Shown here: in pieces, positions 43,679-50,093 of the stretch
How the letters are laid out: each line of letters starts with the position of its first letter
How positions within the stretch are numbered: position 1 is the first letter of the stretch
NCBI RefSeq assembly: GCF_005576615.1
Contig: NZ_CP040331.1
Span: forward strand, 1 to 64,000
Source: Natrinema versiforme
GTDB taxonomy: Archaea > Halobacteriota > Halobacteria > Halobacteriales > Natrialbaceae
DNA: 64,000 nt
Reading direction: 5' to 3'
The notes under the pieces: generated by a model
The model's database searches: none
Told to the model about the DNA's origin: nothing
Seen by the model: only the letters and a program-made list of their open reading frames with translations
Position numbers and translations under genes: made by a program

Positions 43679-44113
43679 TCAGTTCGGATCGTAGGGATTC
43701 GTTGCTGTATCGAGTCGATAGACGTCCTCGACAGCGTCAAAATCGTCGTCAAACGCATACAGGTAGCCAAGCCCCTCGGTTTGCATATACGCCACAATGC
43801 AGGCATCGACGAAGGAGAGGGGTTCGTGTTGACGAAAGAGTGCCTTCCCGGTCGCGAGGGCATCGGTGGTGAGGGAGTCGATGTGGAAGCGGGCGTTTTC
43901 TTCGATGCGATCGAGGAGATCGACGGCTGCGTCGTGGCCGGCGTGGGTCGTGAGGCCGTTGAGCGTTTCCGCGAGCACGTAGTCGAGGACGACTGCTTCC
44001 GGGAGCGTTCCGTCGTCGATGCCGTGGAGCACCGGGAGCGCGGCATCGTGGGATCCATCTCGCCGGTATGCGGCGGCAAAGAGGACTGTCGTATCGATGA
44101 GTGCCCGCGGCAT
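43679..44113 (-). CDS. vapC: VapC-type PIN-domain toxin
   Basis: The 144-residue PIN protein has the acidic residues in ALIDTTVLFAA (Asp7), a YVLAETLNGL block, and LSFVDACIVAYMQTEG followed by LYAFDDDFDAV. VapC toxins are Mg-dependent RNases that cut tRNA or rRNA. Its ATG follows the stop of the VapB gene directly. Confidence 0.85.
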   Translation of the reverse strand: MPRALIDTTVLFAAAYRRDGSHDAALPVLHGIDDGTLPEAVVLDYVLAETLNGLTTHAGHDAAVDLLDRIEENARFHIDSLTTDALATGKALFRQHEPLSFVDACIVAYMQTEGLGYLYAFDDDFDAVEDVYRLDTATNPYDPN

Positions 44114-44365
44114 TTACTCGACGTCGACGCCCCAGGCGTCGTGCTCGCTCGTGACATCGGTCGGCTCCTCACCAGCGTAGCCGTCGAAGTCGGCGAACGT
44201 GCCCGTTTGCTGTTGGATCACGTGGACTCGGATGCTCCCGTCATCCTCGAGCTGCCAGCGGAGCTGATCGCCATCATCGATATTGAGTTCACGCCGAATC
44301 CGGGCGGGGATGTTTGCCTGGTTTCCAGACACCTTGCTTTCGGCGTCGATTCTGTCGCTGCTCAT
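44114..44365 (-). CDS. vapB: VapB-type antitoxin, AbrB fold
   Basis: The 83-residue protein has the SpoVT/AbrB motif KVSGNQANIPARIRRELNID and an acidic C-terminus that would cover the toxin site. It precedes vapC and probably represses the operon. The promoter is upstream of 44365. Confidence 0.85.
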   Translation of the reverse strand: MSSDRIDAESKVSGNQANIPARIRRELNIDDGDQLRWQLEDDGSIRVHVIQQQTGTFADFDGYAGEEPTDVTSEHDAWGVDVE

Positions 44366-44439
44366 ACCTCACGGTAGGTGACCGGCCGTGAAAAGTCTAG
44401 TGTGCCGCCACACTACCACGCGCTCCAGAAGATATCGTT

Positions 44440-45261
44440 CTAGTTCGAGGGTGCTGGAAGGCGCCCATCCGGACGTGGAACACGACCCTGTTTTATCTCG
44501 TGATCGACGCGACGCAGATGCTTACAGCCGCCTTCGGGTGAGCGCTGCTGCCAGTCAGGGCAGGTACACGACTTGTCGATGACGTCGACTTCGTACCGGT
44601 TTCCGGACGCGGACTGAACTTCGTAGCGGCCACCTTTCGAGAGGAGCGAAACGTCCATCGCTTCGGCGACAGCACGCTTCGTTCGGGGCTCGAGATCGTC
44701 CTGCGACTGTGTGTTCTCGTCGACGACCAGTCGGTCGCGAACGTCGCCCGTTCGGCCACCGTCGGGAGCGACGGCTTCCGCAGGGCCACTAAGCCGCTCG
44801 TGGAGTACTTCCTCCACCAGATGGCCTTCCGGCCACAGGTAGTGGACTTCCCGCCGCTCACGATGATCGTAGGAGCCACAGGCGGCAGCGCTCCCAGTCC
44901 AGACACGCCACGCCCCGAGTGCTGCCATCACGTCGACGATGACTCGCGGAACAGCCTCGTGCTTGTCGGGGTAGAACATCCGAAAGCGAGTGCATTCCGC
45001 CTGCGGCGGAACCGTCTCCCACCACTCGACGTCGTCGTCCCAGCTCTCGTACATCGCCTTATCCTCCCCGTATCCGACGGTCAGGCCGTCGATCTGCGGT
45101 ATCTCCACCGATGTCTCGTCAGCCTCGTCTTCGAGCAGCCGAAGGACGGCGTACCGGAGATACTCGTGATTCGGATTGTCTGAAGATTGGGCGACCTGCT
45201 CGTGGTGCTCTGCGACTCGCTCTGCCTCGTCGAGAACGGTCGTTAGATATTGGTCGGTCAT
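44440..45261 (-). CDS. SWIM zinc-finger protein
   Basis: The 273-residue protein starts MTDQYLTTVLDEAERVAEHH and ends with a SWIM motif: CTCPDWQQ...GGCKHLRRVDHEI (CxCx(n)CxH, about 230-255). SWIM domains bind DNA or proteins. It is a conserved haloarchaeal plasmid protein; its promoter has the T-tract/GC hairpin (45276-45311) with palindrome 7 immediately upstream. Confidence 0.75.
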   Translation of the reverse strand: MTDQYLTTVLDEAERVAEHHEQVAQSSDNPNHEYLRYAVLRLLEDEADETSVEIPQIDGLTVGYGEDKAMYESWDDDVEWWETVPPQAECTRFRMFYPDKHEAVPRVIVDVMAALGAWRVWTGSAAACGSYDHRERREVHYLWPEGHLVEEVLHERLSGPAEAVAPDGGRTGDVRDRLVVDENTQSQDDLEPRTKRAVAEAMDVSLLSKGGRYEVQSASGNRYEVDVIDKSCTCPDWQQRSPEGGCKHLRRVDHEIKQGRVPRPDGRLPAPSN

Positions 45262-45275
45262 GGGTCGGTGGAGAC

Positions 45276-45311
45276 GGAAGTGCGCCTCCGCCCCTCGGCG
45301 GGCGCTGAAAA
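45276..45311 (-). promoter_or_regulatory. T-tract/GC-hairpin element (SWIM gene)
   Basis: Minus strand TTTTTCAGCGCC...GGCGC, with arms GCGCC/GGCGC and CGCC/GGCG, ending 15 bases before the start codon. One of seven similar elements in the window. Confidence 0.55.
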
Positions 45312-45313
45312 AC

Positions 45314-45355
45314 TTAACCAACAAATACCGATCAATCGTATCCTCTGTTGGTTAA
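45314..45355. promoter_or_regulatory. Palindrome 7: TTAACCAACA-N22-TGTTGGTTAA
   Basis: Perfect arms immediately upstream of the SWIM gene T-tract; 131 bases from the plus-strand wHTH gene. Confidence 0.7.
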
Positions 45356-45486
45356 CCCCTCTCTGCTCGAATGCTGAGCCGGATCGGATTACCGGAGCTA
45401 AGAATAGTATATCTGTATAGCGATAACGTCATAGGGAATACGGGGGATAAGACTAATACCGTTAGATGCGATACCGATAACTAACG

Positions 45487-46161
45487 ATGATGGAGTACGT
45501 CGACGAGACCGCGGCGAAGATCATGGTCGCGGCCCGGCCGGGTGACTCGATCCGGCGAATCGCCCAGAAGATCGACGGCTCCTACTCGTGGGTCTACGAC
45601 TGGATCGAGCGGTTGGAGGACGCAGGCTTCATCCGGCGTGAGGACGGCATCTACATCGAGAATTACGCTGTCAGGGATCGCTACTACGACCTCGTCGCGG
45701 CCATCTCTCGCGCTGTTCCCCCTTCGATCGACGACGGCTACGTCATTCCACACTTCGCCGGGATGCCCTTTGCGTACACGAAAATCGACGGCGTCTACGT
45801 CTGGACCCACGGCGGCTATCAGATCGCTCGCGGCCACGACGATTATCCGATCTTTATCCAGGTCGCTGACCAGGACGTCGAACGGTGGACAGCGTTCTTT
45901 GATGAGTTCGGGATTCCGAGCCGGATCGAAGAGCGGCCGGACGCGACCGACTCCGACGCGGCCGTCTCGTACGTGTTGTTCCCGACGAGTGGGGAGATCA
46001 CTCGCGAGTGGGTTGACGGCAATCCGGTTATTCCGTTGGATGAGGCAATCGAGCACATGTTGGAGTACCGGGTGAACTACGAGCCGGCGTTGGAGATGAT
46101 CGCCGACGAGTACGACCGCGATATCGACGCGTCCCACGAGGATCCGCGTCTCAATGCATGA
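45487..46161 (+). CDS. wHTH regulator/antitoxin coupled to a nucleotidyltransferase
   Basis: The 224-residue protein has an N-terminal wHTH (DSIRRIAQKIDGSYSWVYDWIERLEDAGFIR) and a domain with YVIPHFAGMPFAYTKIDGVYVWTHGGYQ. Its stop overlaps the start of the next gene (ATGA). It matches the layout of AbiEi/AbiEii-like systems, with this gene as the probable antitoxin. Its paralogue at 20278-20952 has no partner. Confidence 0.72.
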   Translation: MMEYVDETAAKIMVAARPGDSIRRIAQKIDGSYSWVYDWIERLEDAGFIRREDGIYIENYAVRDRYYDLVAAISRAVPPSIDDGYVIPHFAGMPFAYTKIDGVYVWTHGGYQIARGHDDYPIFIQVADQDVERWTAFFDEFGIPSRIEERPDATDSDAAVSYVLFPTSGEITREWVDGNPVIPLDEAIEHMLEYRVNYEPALEMIADEYDRDIDASHEDPRLNA

Positions 46162-46853
46162 GCCTCGGTGAACGCGAAGACGAACTACTGGATACGCTGG
46201 AGGCAGTCATCGACGCTGACCTGCCGTACGTGCTCGTCGGTGGGTGGGCGATCGCGGCGTTCAATCAACGCTTCACCACGGACGTCGACGTCGTCATTCC
46301 GGCCCAAGCGGTCGACGACTACACGGACCTTCTCACCGACCGCGGCTACGAGAAAACGGCCGAAGTCGAGCGAAACGAACTCTACGAGGGCCGGACTATC
46401 CGGTTTACCAAAGATATCGGGAATCCGGTTCGGTTCGACGCGATGGTGGACGCGCTGGGCTGTCGCCAGACGGAAGCTGAGTGGTCGTATCGCTATCTGG
46501 CCCAGCACTCTGTCACCGAGGAACTGCGAACCGGTCGCCCGGTAACAGCCAGGATTCCGGAACGGGAGTTGCTGTTCGCGGTGAAACTCCACAGTGGCCG
46601 CAAGGCAGACTCTCGGGATCTAGTGGTGCTGGCTGCTGGCGCGGATTTCGACCGGATCGCGACTCATCTGCATCGCGGGGAGTCCGAGAAGCTCGCTGGT
46701 CGCATCGAGACTGTCCTCAACCGCCTCACGTCGGAGGATTTCGCAGATGCATTCAAAGGAGTCTTCGAACAGCAAACGGTTCCCGAACAGGATATCGATG
46801 CCGTCGTTGAGTTCCTTCGTGACCAGCAGCGCCGAATCGATTCTGAACGATAA
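46158..46853 (+). CDS. Nucleotidyltransferase-fold protein (AbiEii-like)
   Basis: The 231-residue protein shows the NTase core LVGGWAIAAFNQRFTTDVDVVI (about 27-48): GG then DxD with a later Asp in VRFDAMVDALG. The C-terminal half has the helical RELLFAVKLHSGRKADSRDL stretch, where K-x..-D-x-D is typical of AbiEii/JHP0933-like toxins. It is translationally coupled to the wHTH gene. Likely toxin of a type IV-like pair. Confidence 0.75.
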   Translation: MSLGEREDELLDTLEAVIDADLPYVLVGGWAIAAFNQRFTTDVDVVIPAQAVDDYTDLLTDRGYEKTAEVERNELYEGRTIRFTKDIGNPVRFDAMVDALGCRQTEAEWSYRYLAQHSVTEELRTGRPVTARIPERELLFAVKLHSGRKADSRDLVVLAAGADFDRIATHLHRGESEKLAGRIETVLNRLTSEDFADAFKGVFEQQTVPEQDIDAVVEFLRDQQRRIDSER

Positions 46854-46918
46854 CATCGACTGTCGATGGGTATGTCTCGGGACCGATCGAAACACACGGG
46901 GTCGGGATGCCGAACGAA

Positions 46919-46960
46919 TTAACCAACAATGTCGACAGAGTACCCTCCGGCGTTGGTTAA
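46919..46960. promoter_or_regulatory. Palindrome 8: TTAACCAACA-N22-CGTTGGTTAA
   Basis: One mismatch in the right arm. It lies between two convergent genes (NTase, plus; ArdC, minus), so it is not a promoter operator here. This argues that at least some sites do something other than repress the adjacent gene. Confidence 0.68.
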
Positions 46961-46978
46961 CAGCCGGGAAGGGGGTGT

Positions 46979-47911
46979 TCAGCCCTCTACAACTGTGTCG
47001 ATGATTTCCTGAGCGGTCGAACTGATCCGGCCGAGACGCTCCTGAATACTCTCCGCATCGTCGTCCTGCCACGCGGCAAGATAGAACGCTGACCCGCTCG
47101 TATCCAGGTTGAAATACCGCCCGACGATGTACGCAACGGCTTCGGCTTCGACCTCGCGTTTTGCACGCTCGGGTTCGTCGTCGACATCGAAATGGAGCAG
47201 TGCGTGGGCGTACTCGTGAATCAACGTCACGGCGAGATCGGCCTGATTTGAGCGGGCTTTCGCTTCGACGACGGGCTGGCCTCCGTGGAGAGTCCGGTGT
47301 TTGCAGACGCCTTTCGCGTCGCCATGCTCCCACTCGGCAGCGTCGACGACACGGACGTCGATATCGAGCGTAGCTGCTGCATCAAGGAGCGCTGGCACCA
47401 GGTCGTCGGCGTCACCAGCTGCCTCGGTTTCCAGCTCGGGGAGCGGTTCGCCCTCGGTTTGAGACACATCGAAGACTGCCGTTGGTTTGAATCCAACCAG
47501 TCCTTTCGACCACTCCTCGGGCGGCGTCTCGTCGTACTCACAGTCACTGTCCTCGTGGTAGCTCGGCGAGTTCTCGCATTCCGGGCACTGCTTGGTGATG
47601 ATCGGCGCCCAGATCCAGATGGCCGACTCACCCTCCTTGACGTGGCGGTCGAACTCCTCCTGCCACGTCCGGTAGCCAGCCACCCGGCTCGCCTCGGGAC
47701 ACTGTCGCTTGATGAGGAGCGTGTTCCGGTAGGAGTAGTCGTGGAAACGACTCTGGACATCGAGCCACTCTTGGAACTCTTCGCTGGCCTGCGCGTCGTC
47801 GACGCCGGCGACAAGGTCGTCGATCCACTGTTCGATGGTACTGTTCATCTCGTCTGATCGCGTGTCGGTCTGGTCGAAGGAGACCGACGAGTCTCTGGTC
47901 GTGGACATCAT
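46979..47911 (-). CDS. ardC: ArdC-like antirestriction protein
   Basis: The 310-residue protein joins an N-terminal ssDNA-binding domain (FQEWLDVQSRFHDYSYRNTLLI, VAGYRTWQEEFDRHVKEGES) to a zinc metallopeptidase with LIHEYAHALLHF (HExxH, about 235) and a downstream EVEAEAVAYIVGRYF carrying the third ligand. A small Cys insertion (CPECENSP) lies between. ArdC proteins protect incoming plasmid DNA during transfer. ATG 47911 is followed by a second ATG; either may be used. Confidence 0.82.
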   Translation of the reverse strand: MMSTTRDSSVSFDQTDTRSDEMNSTIEQWIDDLVAGVDDAQASEEFQEWLDVQSRFHDYSYRNTLLIKRQCPEASRVAGYRTWQEEFDRHVKEGESAIWIWAPIITKQCPECENSPSYHEDSDCEYDETPPEEWSKGLVGFKPTAVFDVSQTEGEPLPELETEAAGDADDLVPALLDAAATLDIDVRVVDAAEWEHGDAKGVCKHRTLHGGQPVVEAKARSNQADLAVTLIHEYAHALLHFDVDDEPERAKREVEAEAVAYIVGRYFNLDTSGSAFYLAAWQDDDAESIQERLGRISSTAQEIIDTVVEG

Positions 47912-47955
47912 GATCACCGAATCGAGTTCACGGCGACTGCGTCTGTTCAGACCGC

Positions 47956-47990
47956 GCCGCACCCCTCAGGGGCGTTTAAAAAACCGCTCT
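47956..47990 (-). promoter_or_regulatory. T-tract/GC-hairpin element (ardC)
   Basis: Minus strand GGTTTTTTAAACGCCCCTGA followed by GGGGTGCGGCGC. Same plan as the other six elements: T-tract, GCCCC, short loop, GGGG-rich arm. Confidence 0.55.
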
Positions 47991-47995
47991 GTCGG

Positions 47996-48343
47996 TCAGC
48001 GGAGCTCGTGGCGTTCGTCTGCAAAGCCGACCGTGACGAGGTACTCGAGGAACTCGTCGAACCGCTCGACGTCACTGGGCGTGTCGGTCGCAAGATGACG
48101 CGCCCACTCGATGGCCCACTGGAAGGCGGGATCCGTGCCGCCCTTGCCGTGAATGTACCACCACCGGGCCGCCTTGAGAACCACTATGGGATTCGTCGGC
48201 GGCTGCTCACCGGCGAGCCCACGGGTGATGGATTCGATTTCGCCGGGGACGTCGGCGGAATCGACCTCTGCTGATTGCGTGTTTGCGATATCGACCGGGA
48301 TCTCATCGATTGAGACGTTGTCGGGACTCTGTTGTTGACTCAC
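47996..48343 (-). CDS. 115-aa conserved plasmid protein
   Basis: Starts MSQQQSPDNVSIDEIPVDIA; the core is PTNPIVVLKAARWWYIHGKG then FQWAIEWARHLA. It lies between the DUF6610 gene and ardC in a same-strand cluster with its own hairpin element. Function unknown. Confidence 0.58.
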   Translation of the reverse strand: MSQQQSPDNVSIDEIPVDIANTQSAEVDSADVPGEIESITRGLAGEQPPTNPIVVLKAARWWYIHGKGGTDPAFQWAIEWARHLATDTPSDVERFDEFLEYLVTVGFADERHELR

Positions 48344-48371
48344 TGGAAGTCACCTCTGAGGACTCTTGATG

Positions 48372-48396
48372 GAGCCCCCGCCCTCTTTGGGGGCAC
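48372..48396 (-). promoter_or_regulatory. T-tract/GC-hairpin element (115-aa gene)
   Basis: Minus strand TTTTTCGTGCCCCCAAAGAG then GGCGGGGGC; arms GCCCCC/GGGGGC. Confidence 0.55.
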
Positions 48397-48414
48397 GAAA
48401 AACAGGTCGCGAAG

Positions 48415-49416
48415 TCACGCCGGCGGGAGGTAGACGCTCTGATCGCCGGCGATTTCCTCTAGATTGTTCCGATGACGGTGGCTGAAGTAGCACTCGTAGC
48501 TGCAGTATCCACAGATTGCGCCGGTATCGTACTCGGCGACGTACGGGCCGCGGCGGGTTCGCCAGACGTTCGTCCCGCACTCGGTACAGGCGGCGTCCTC
48601 GAGATCGGCAGGGCTCGGTCCCTCGTACTCGACGTTGAGCCCCTCGTCTTGCGGTGTCGTTTCGGGCCAGATTCCGTGCGCCCTCCAGAACTCACGGACC
48701 CGAGCGAGGCTGTGGCGCACCGTCTTTCGGACGGTGACGTGGTCGGCGTCGCGACCGCTGTCGTCCCAGCCGTCGGCCGTCCAGAACTCACCGAACTGTG
48801 CGCCGCGATGCAGCCCGTTCCAGTCGACGCCGACGATATCGGCCGGTGGCTCGTCAGTGAGTGTCGGTCGGGTCAACTGTCGAATAGCGTCGAGCTGCTT
48901 GGGCGGACTCCCGCCGAGAATGTGGACGCGCCGCCCTCTCCAATCGGCTGGATCGGAGAAATCGTGGGCCAGGCGGTCGGCGTATCCCCGTGAATACCCG
49001 AGGACGAGGTTCTCAGGTATCGCGTCGATCACCGCCCGCGACTTCGGAACGACGATGAGCTCAGCTTCGGGGTAGCTCGCTTGGATTTCACGAGCAGCAG
49101 CGACGTGGGCGTCGACGTCGTCGATTTCGTCGACGTCCCCGATGACCCCGACACGTGGTTCGTACTCGAAAAAGCGGTCGACGAACCGCTCCAGATCGGG
49201 ATCCCGAAAATCGTTGTCGAGCATCCCGACAGGAATCTCGAGGTTCAGGTACTGGTCCGTCTGGTACCCACAGTCTTCCCGAAACCCGGGGAGAAATCCG
49301 AGGGCGAGAGAATCGGCGACGAATGGGGCTCGATGGAGGAACGCCACATGGTCCGCTTGTCTGGCGACAGCGATGTCGCTAGCCGTGCTGGAGTCTGGAC
49401 TCAAACCGAGGGACAT
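48415..49416 (-). CDS. DUF6610-like protein with C-terminal zinc ribbon
   Basis: The 333-residue protein starts MSLGLSPDSSTASDIAVARQ. The barrel-like core (FLHRAPFVADSLALGFLPGF; LVLGYSRGYADRLAHDF; RVHILGGSPPKQLDAI; DIVGVDWNGLHRGA) resembles a TIM-barrel pattern as in tRNA-guanine transglycosylase relatives, but catalytic residues cannot be assigned. CTECGTN and CGYCSYECY at the C-terminus form a zinc ribbon. It is widespread on haloarchaeal plasmids; activity unknown. Confidence 0.65.
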   Translation of the reverse strand: MSLGLSPDSSTASDIAVARQADHVAFLHRAPFVADSLALGFLPGFREDCGYQTDQYLNLEIPVGMLDNDFRDPDLERFVDRFFEYEPRVGVIGDVDEIDDVDAHVAAAREIQASYPEAELIVVPKSRAVIDAIPENLVLGYSRGYADRLAHDFSDPADWRGRRVHILGGSPPKQLDAIRQLTRPTLTDEPPADIVGVDWNGLHRGAQFGEFWTADGWDDSGRDADHVTVRKTVRHSLARVREFWRAHGIWPETTPQDEGLNVEYEGPSPADLEDAACTECGTNVWRTRRGPYVAEYDTGAICGYCSYECYFSHRHRNNLEEIAGDQSVYLPPA

Positions 49417-49441
49417 AACGGAACTCGCGAGGCGGCTGTTG

Positions 49442-49476
49442 GTCGCCCCGCGCCCATTCAGGGGCCCGAAAAACCG
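49442..49476 (-). promoter_or_regulatory. T-tract/GC-hairpin element (DUF6610 gene)
   Basis: Minus strand GGTTTTTCGGGCCCCTGAAT then GGGCGCGGGGC. Palindrome 9 is 12 bases upstream, repeating the arrangement at the SWIM gene. Confidence 0.55.
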
Positions 49477-49488
49477 CGGCACAGCATA

Positions 49489-49530
49489 TTAACCAACAAT
49501 AGGGAAACTCACGCGGAGTGTGTTGGTTAA
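49489..49530. promoter_or_regulatory. Palindrome 9: TTAACCAACA-N22-TGTTGGTTAA
   Basis: Perfect arms between the DUF6610 gene promoter and the stop codon of the 71-aa gene. Confidence 0.7.
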
Positions 49531-49539
49531 GGACAGCGC

Positions 49540-49755
49540 TTACCCTTCGTCCTCACGCAACTCTTCAGCTTTCCACTTGAGCCGGCGCAGAATCTGCGTT
49601 CGATTTTGGTGGGCGTTCTCGTAGGCTACACACTCTTGCAAGGTTTCCATATCGGGAATCGTCGCGATCCCTGCCTTGATCAGGCCCGTGTTCGGTGCTT
49701 CCAGACGCTTCTCTGGAGGGAATTCGTCGCTCTCTTCGTCGTCAGTGGTTCCCAT
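49540..49755 (-). CDS. 71-aa conserved plasmid protein
   Basis: Starts MGTTDDEESDEFPPEKRLEA and has a helical core (ETLQECVAYENAHQNRTQIL). It is the first gene of the same-strand plasmid cluster and carries a hairpin element upstream. Function unknown. Confidence 0.58.
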   Translation of the reverse strand: MGTTDDEESDEFPPEKRLEAPNTGLIKAGIATIPDMETLQECVAYENAHQNRTQILRRLKWKAEELREDEG

Positions 49756-49762
49756 CTCAAAG

Positions 49763-49796
49763 AGCCTCCACCCCTTTGGGGCCGACACAAACAACT
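49763..49796 (-). promoter_or_regulatory. T-tract/GC-hairpin element (71-aa gene)
   Basis: Minus strand TTGTTTGTGTCGGCCCCAAA then GGGGTGGAGGC; arms GCCCC/GGGGT, a weaker T-tract. Confidence 0.5.
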
Positions 49797-49886
49797 CTCC
49801 GGACGATAATGTCCACCTCTAATAGAGATGAAACCGATACAACGGTTACCGTAATGGTCATTCCCCGCGAGTGTTTACAGGCCCGC

Positions 49887-50093
49887 ATGGAGCGAAAGAC
49901 GATCTCAGTCACCGGGATGTCCTGCAACGGGTGCGAACAGAACGTGGAGACCGCCCTGCGAAACCTCGATGATGTGAATCGGATCGAGGCCGACCACGAA
50001 GCTGACACGGTCGACGTGGTCCTCGAGGATGGAGTCTCAGACGACGACGTGAACGCGGCAATCGAACAAGCTGGCTACGACGTAGTGGCTTAA
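49887..50093 (+). CDS. copZ: Heavy-metal-associated domain copper chaperone
   Basis: The 68-residue protein is a single HMA domain with GMSCNGC (about 10-16), the CxxC site for Cu(I). It converges on the copper ATPase gene and should deliver copper to it. ATG 49887 is chosen because the HMA fold starts directly after it; the upstream extension is not conserved-looking. Confidence 0.85.
   Translation: MERKTISVTGMSCNGCEQNVETALRNLDDVNRIEADHEADTVDVVLEDGVSDDDVNAAIEQAGYDVVA

Noticed and set aside
46979-47911. ArdC gene considered as a plain metalloprotease
   Set aside because: The N-terminal ssDNA-binding half and overall length match ArdC-type antirestriction proteins better.
5377-49530. Palindromes considered as integron-like attC recombination sites or IS ends
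   Set aside because: There is no integrase, no conserved GTTRRRY core, and sites sit inside promoters of fixed gene pairs; a protein-binding site is simpler.
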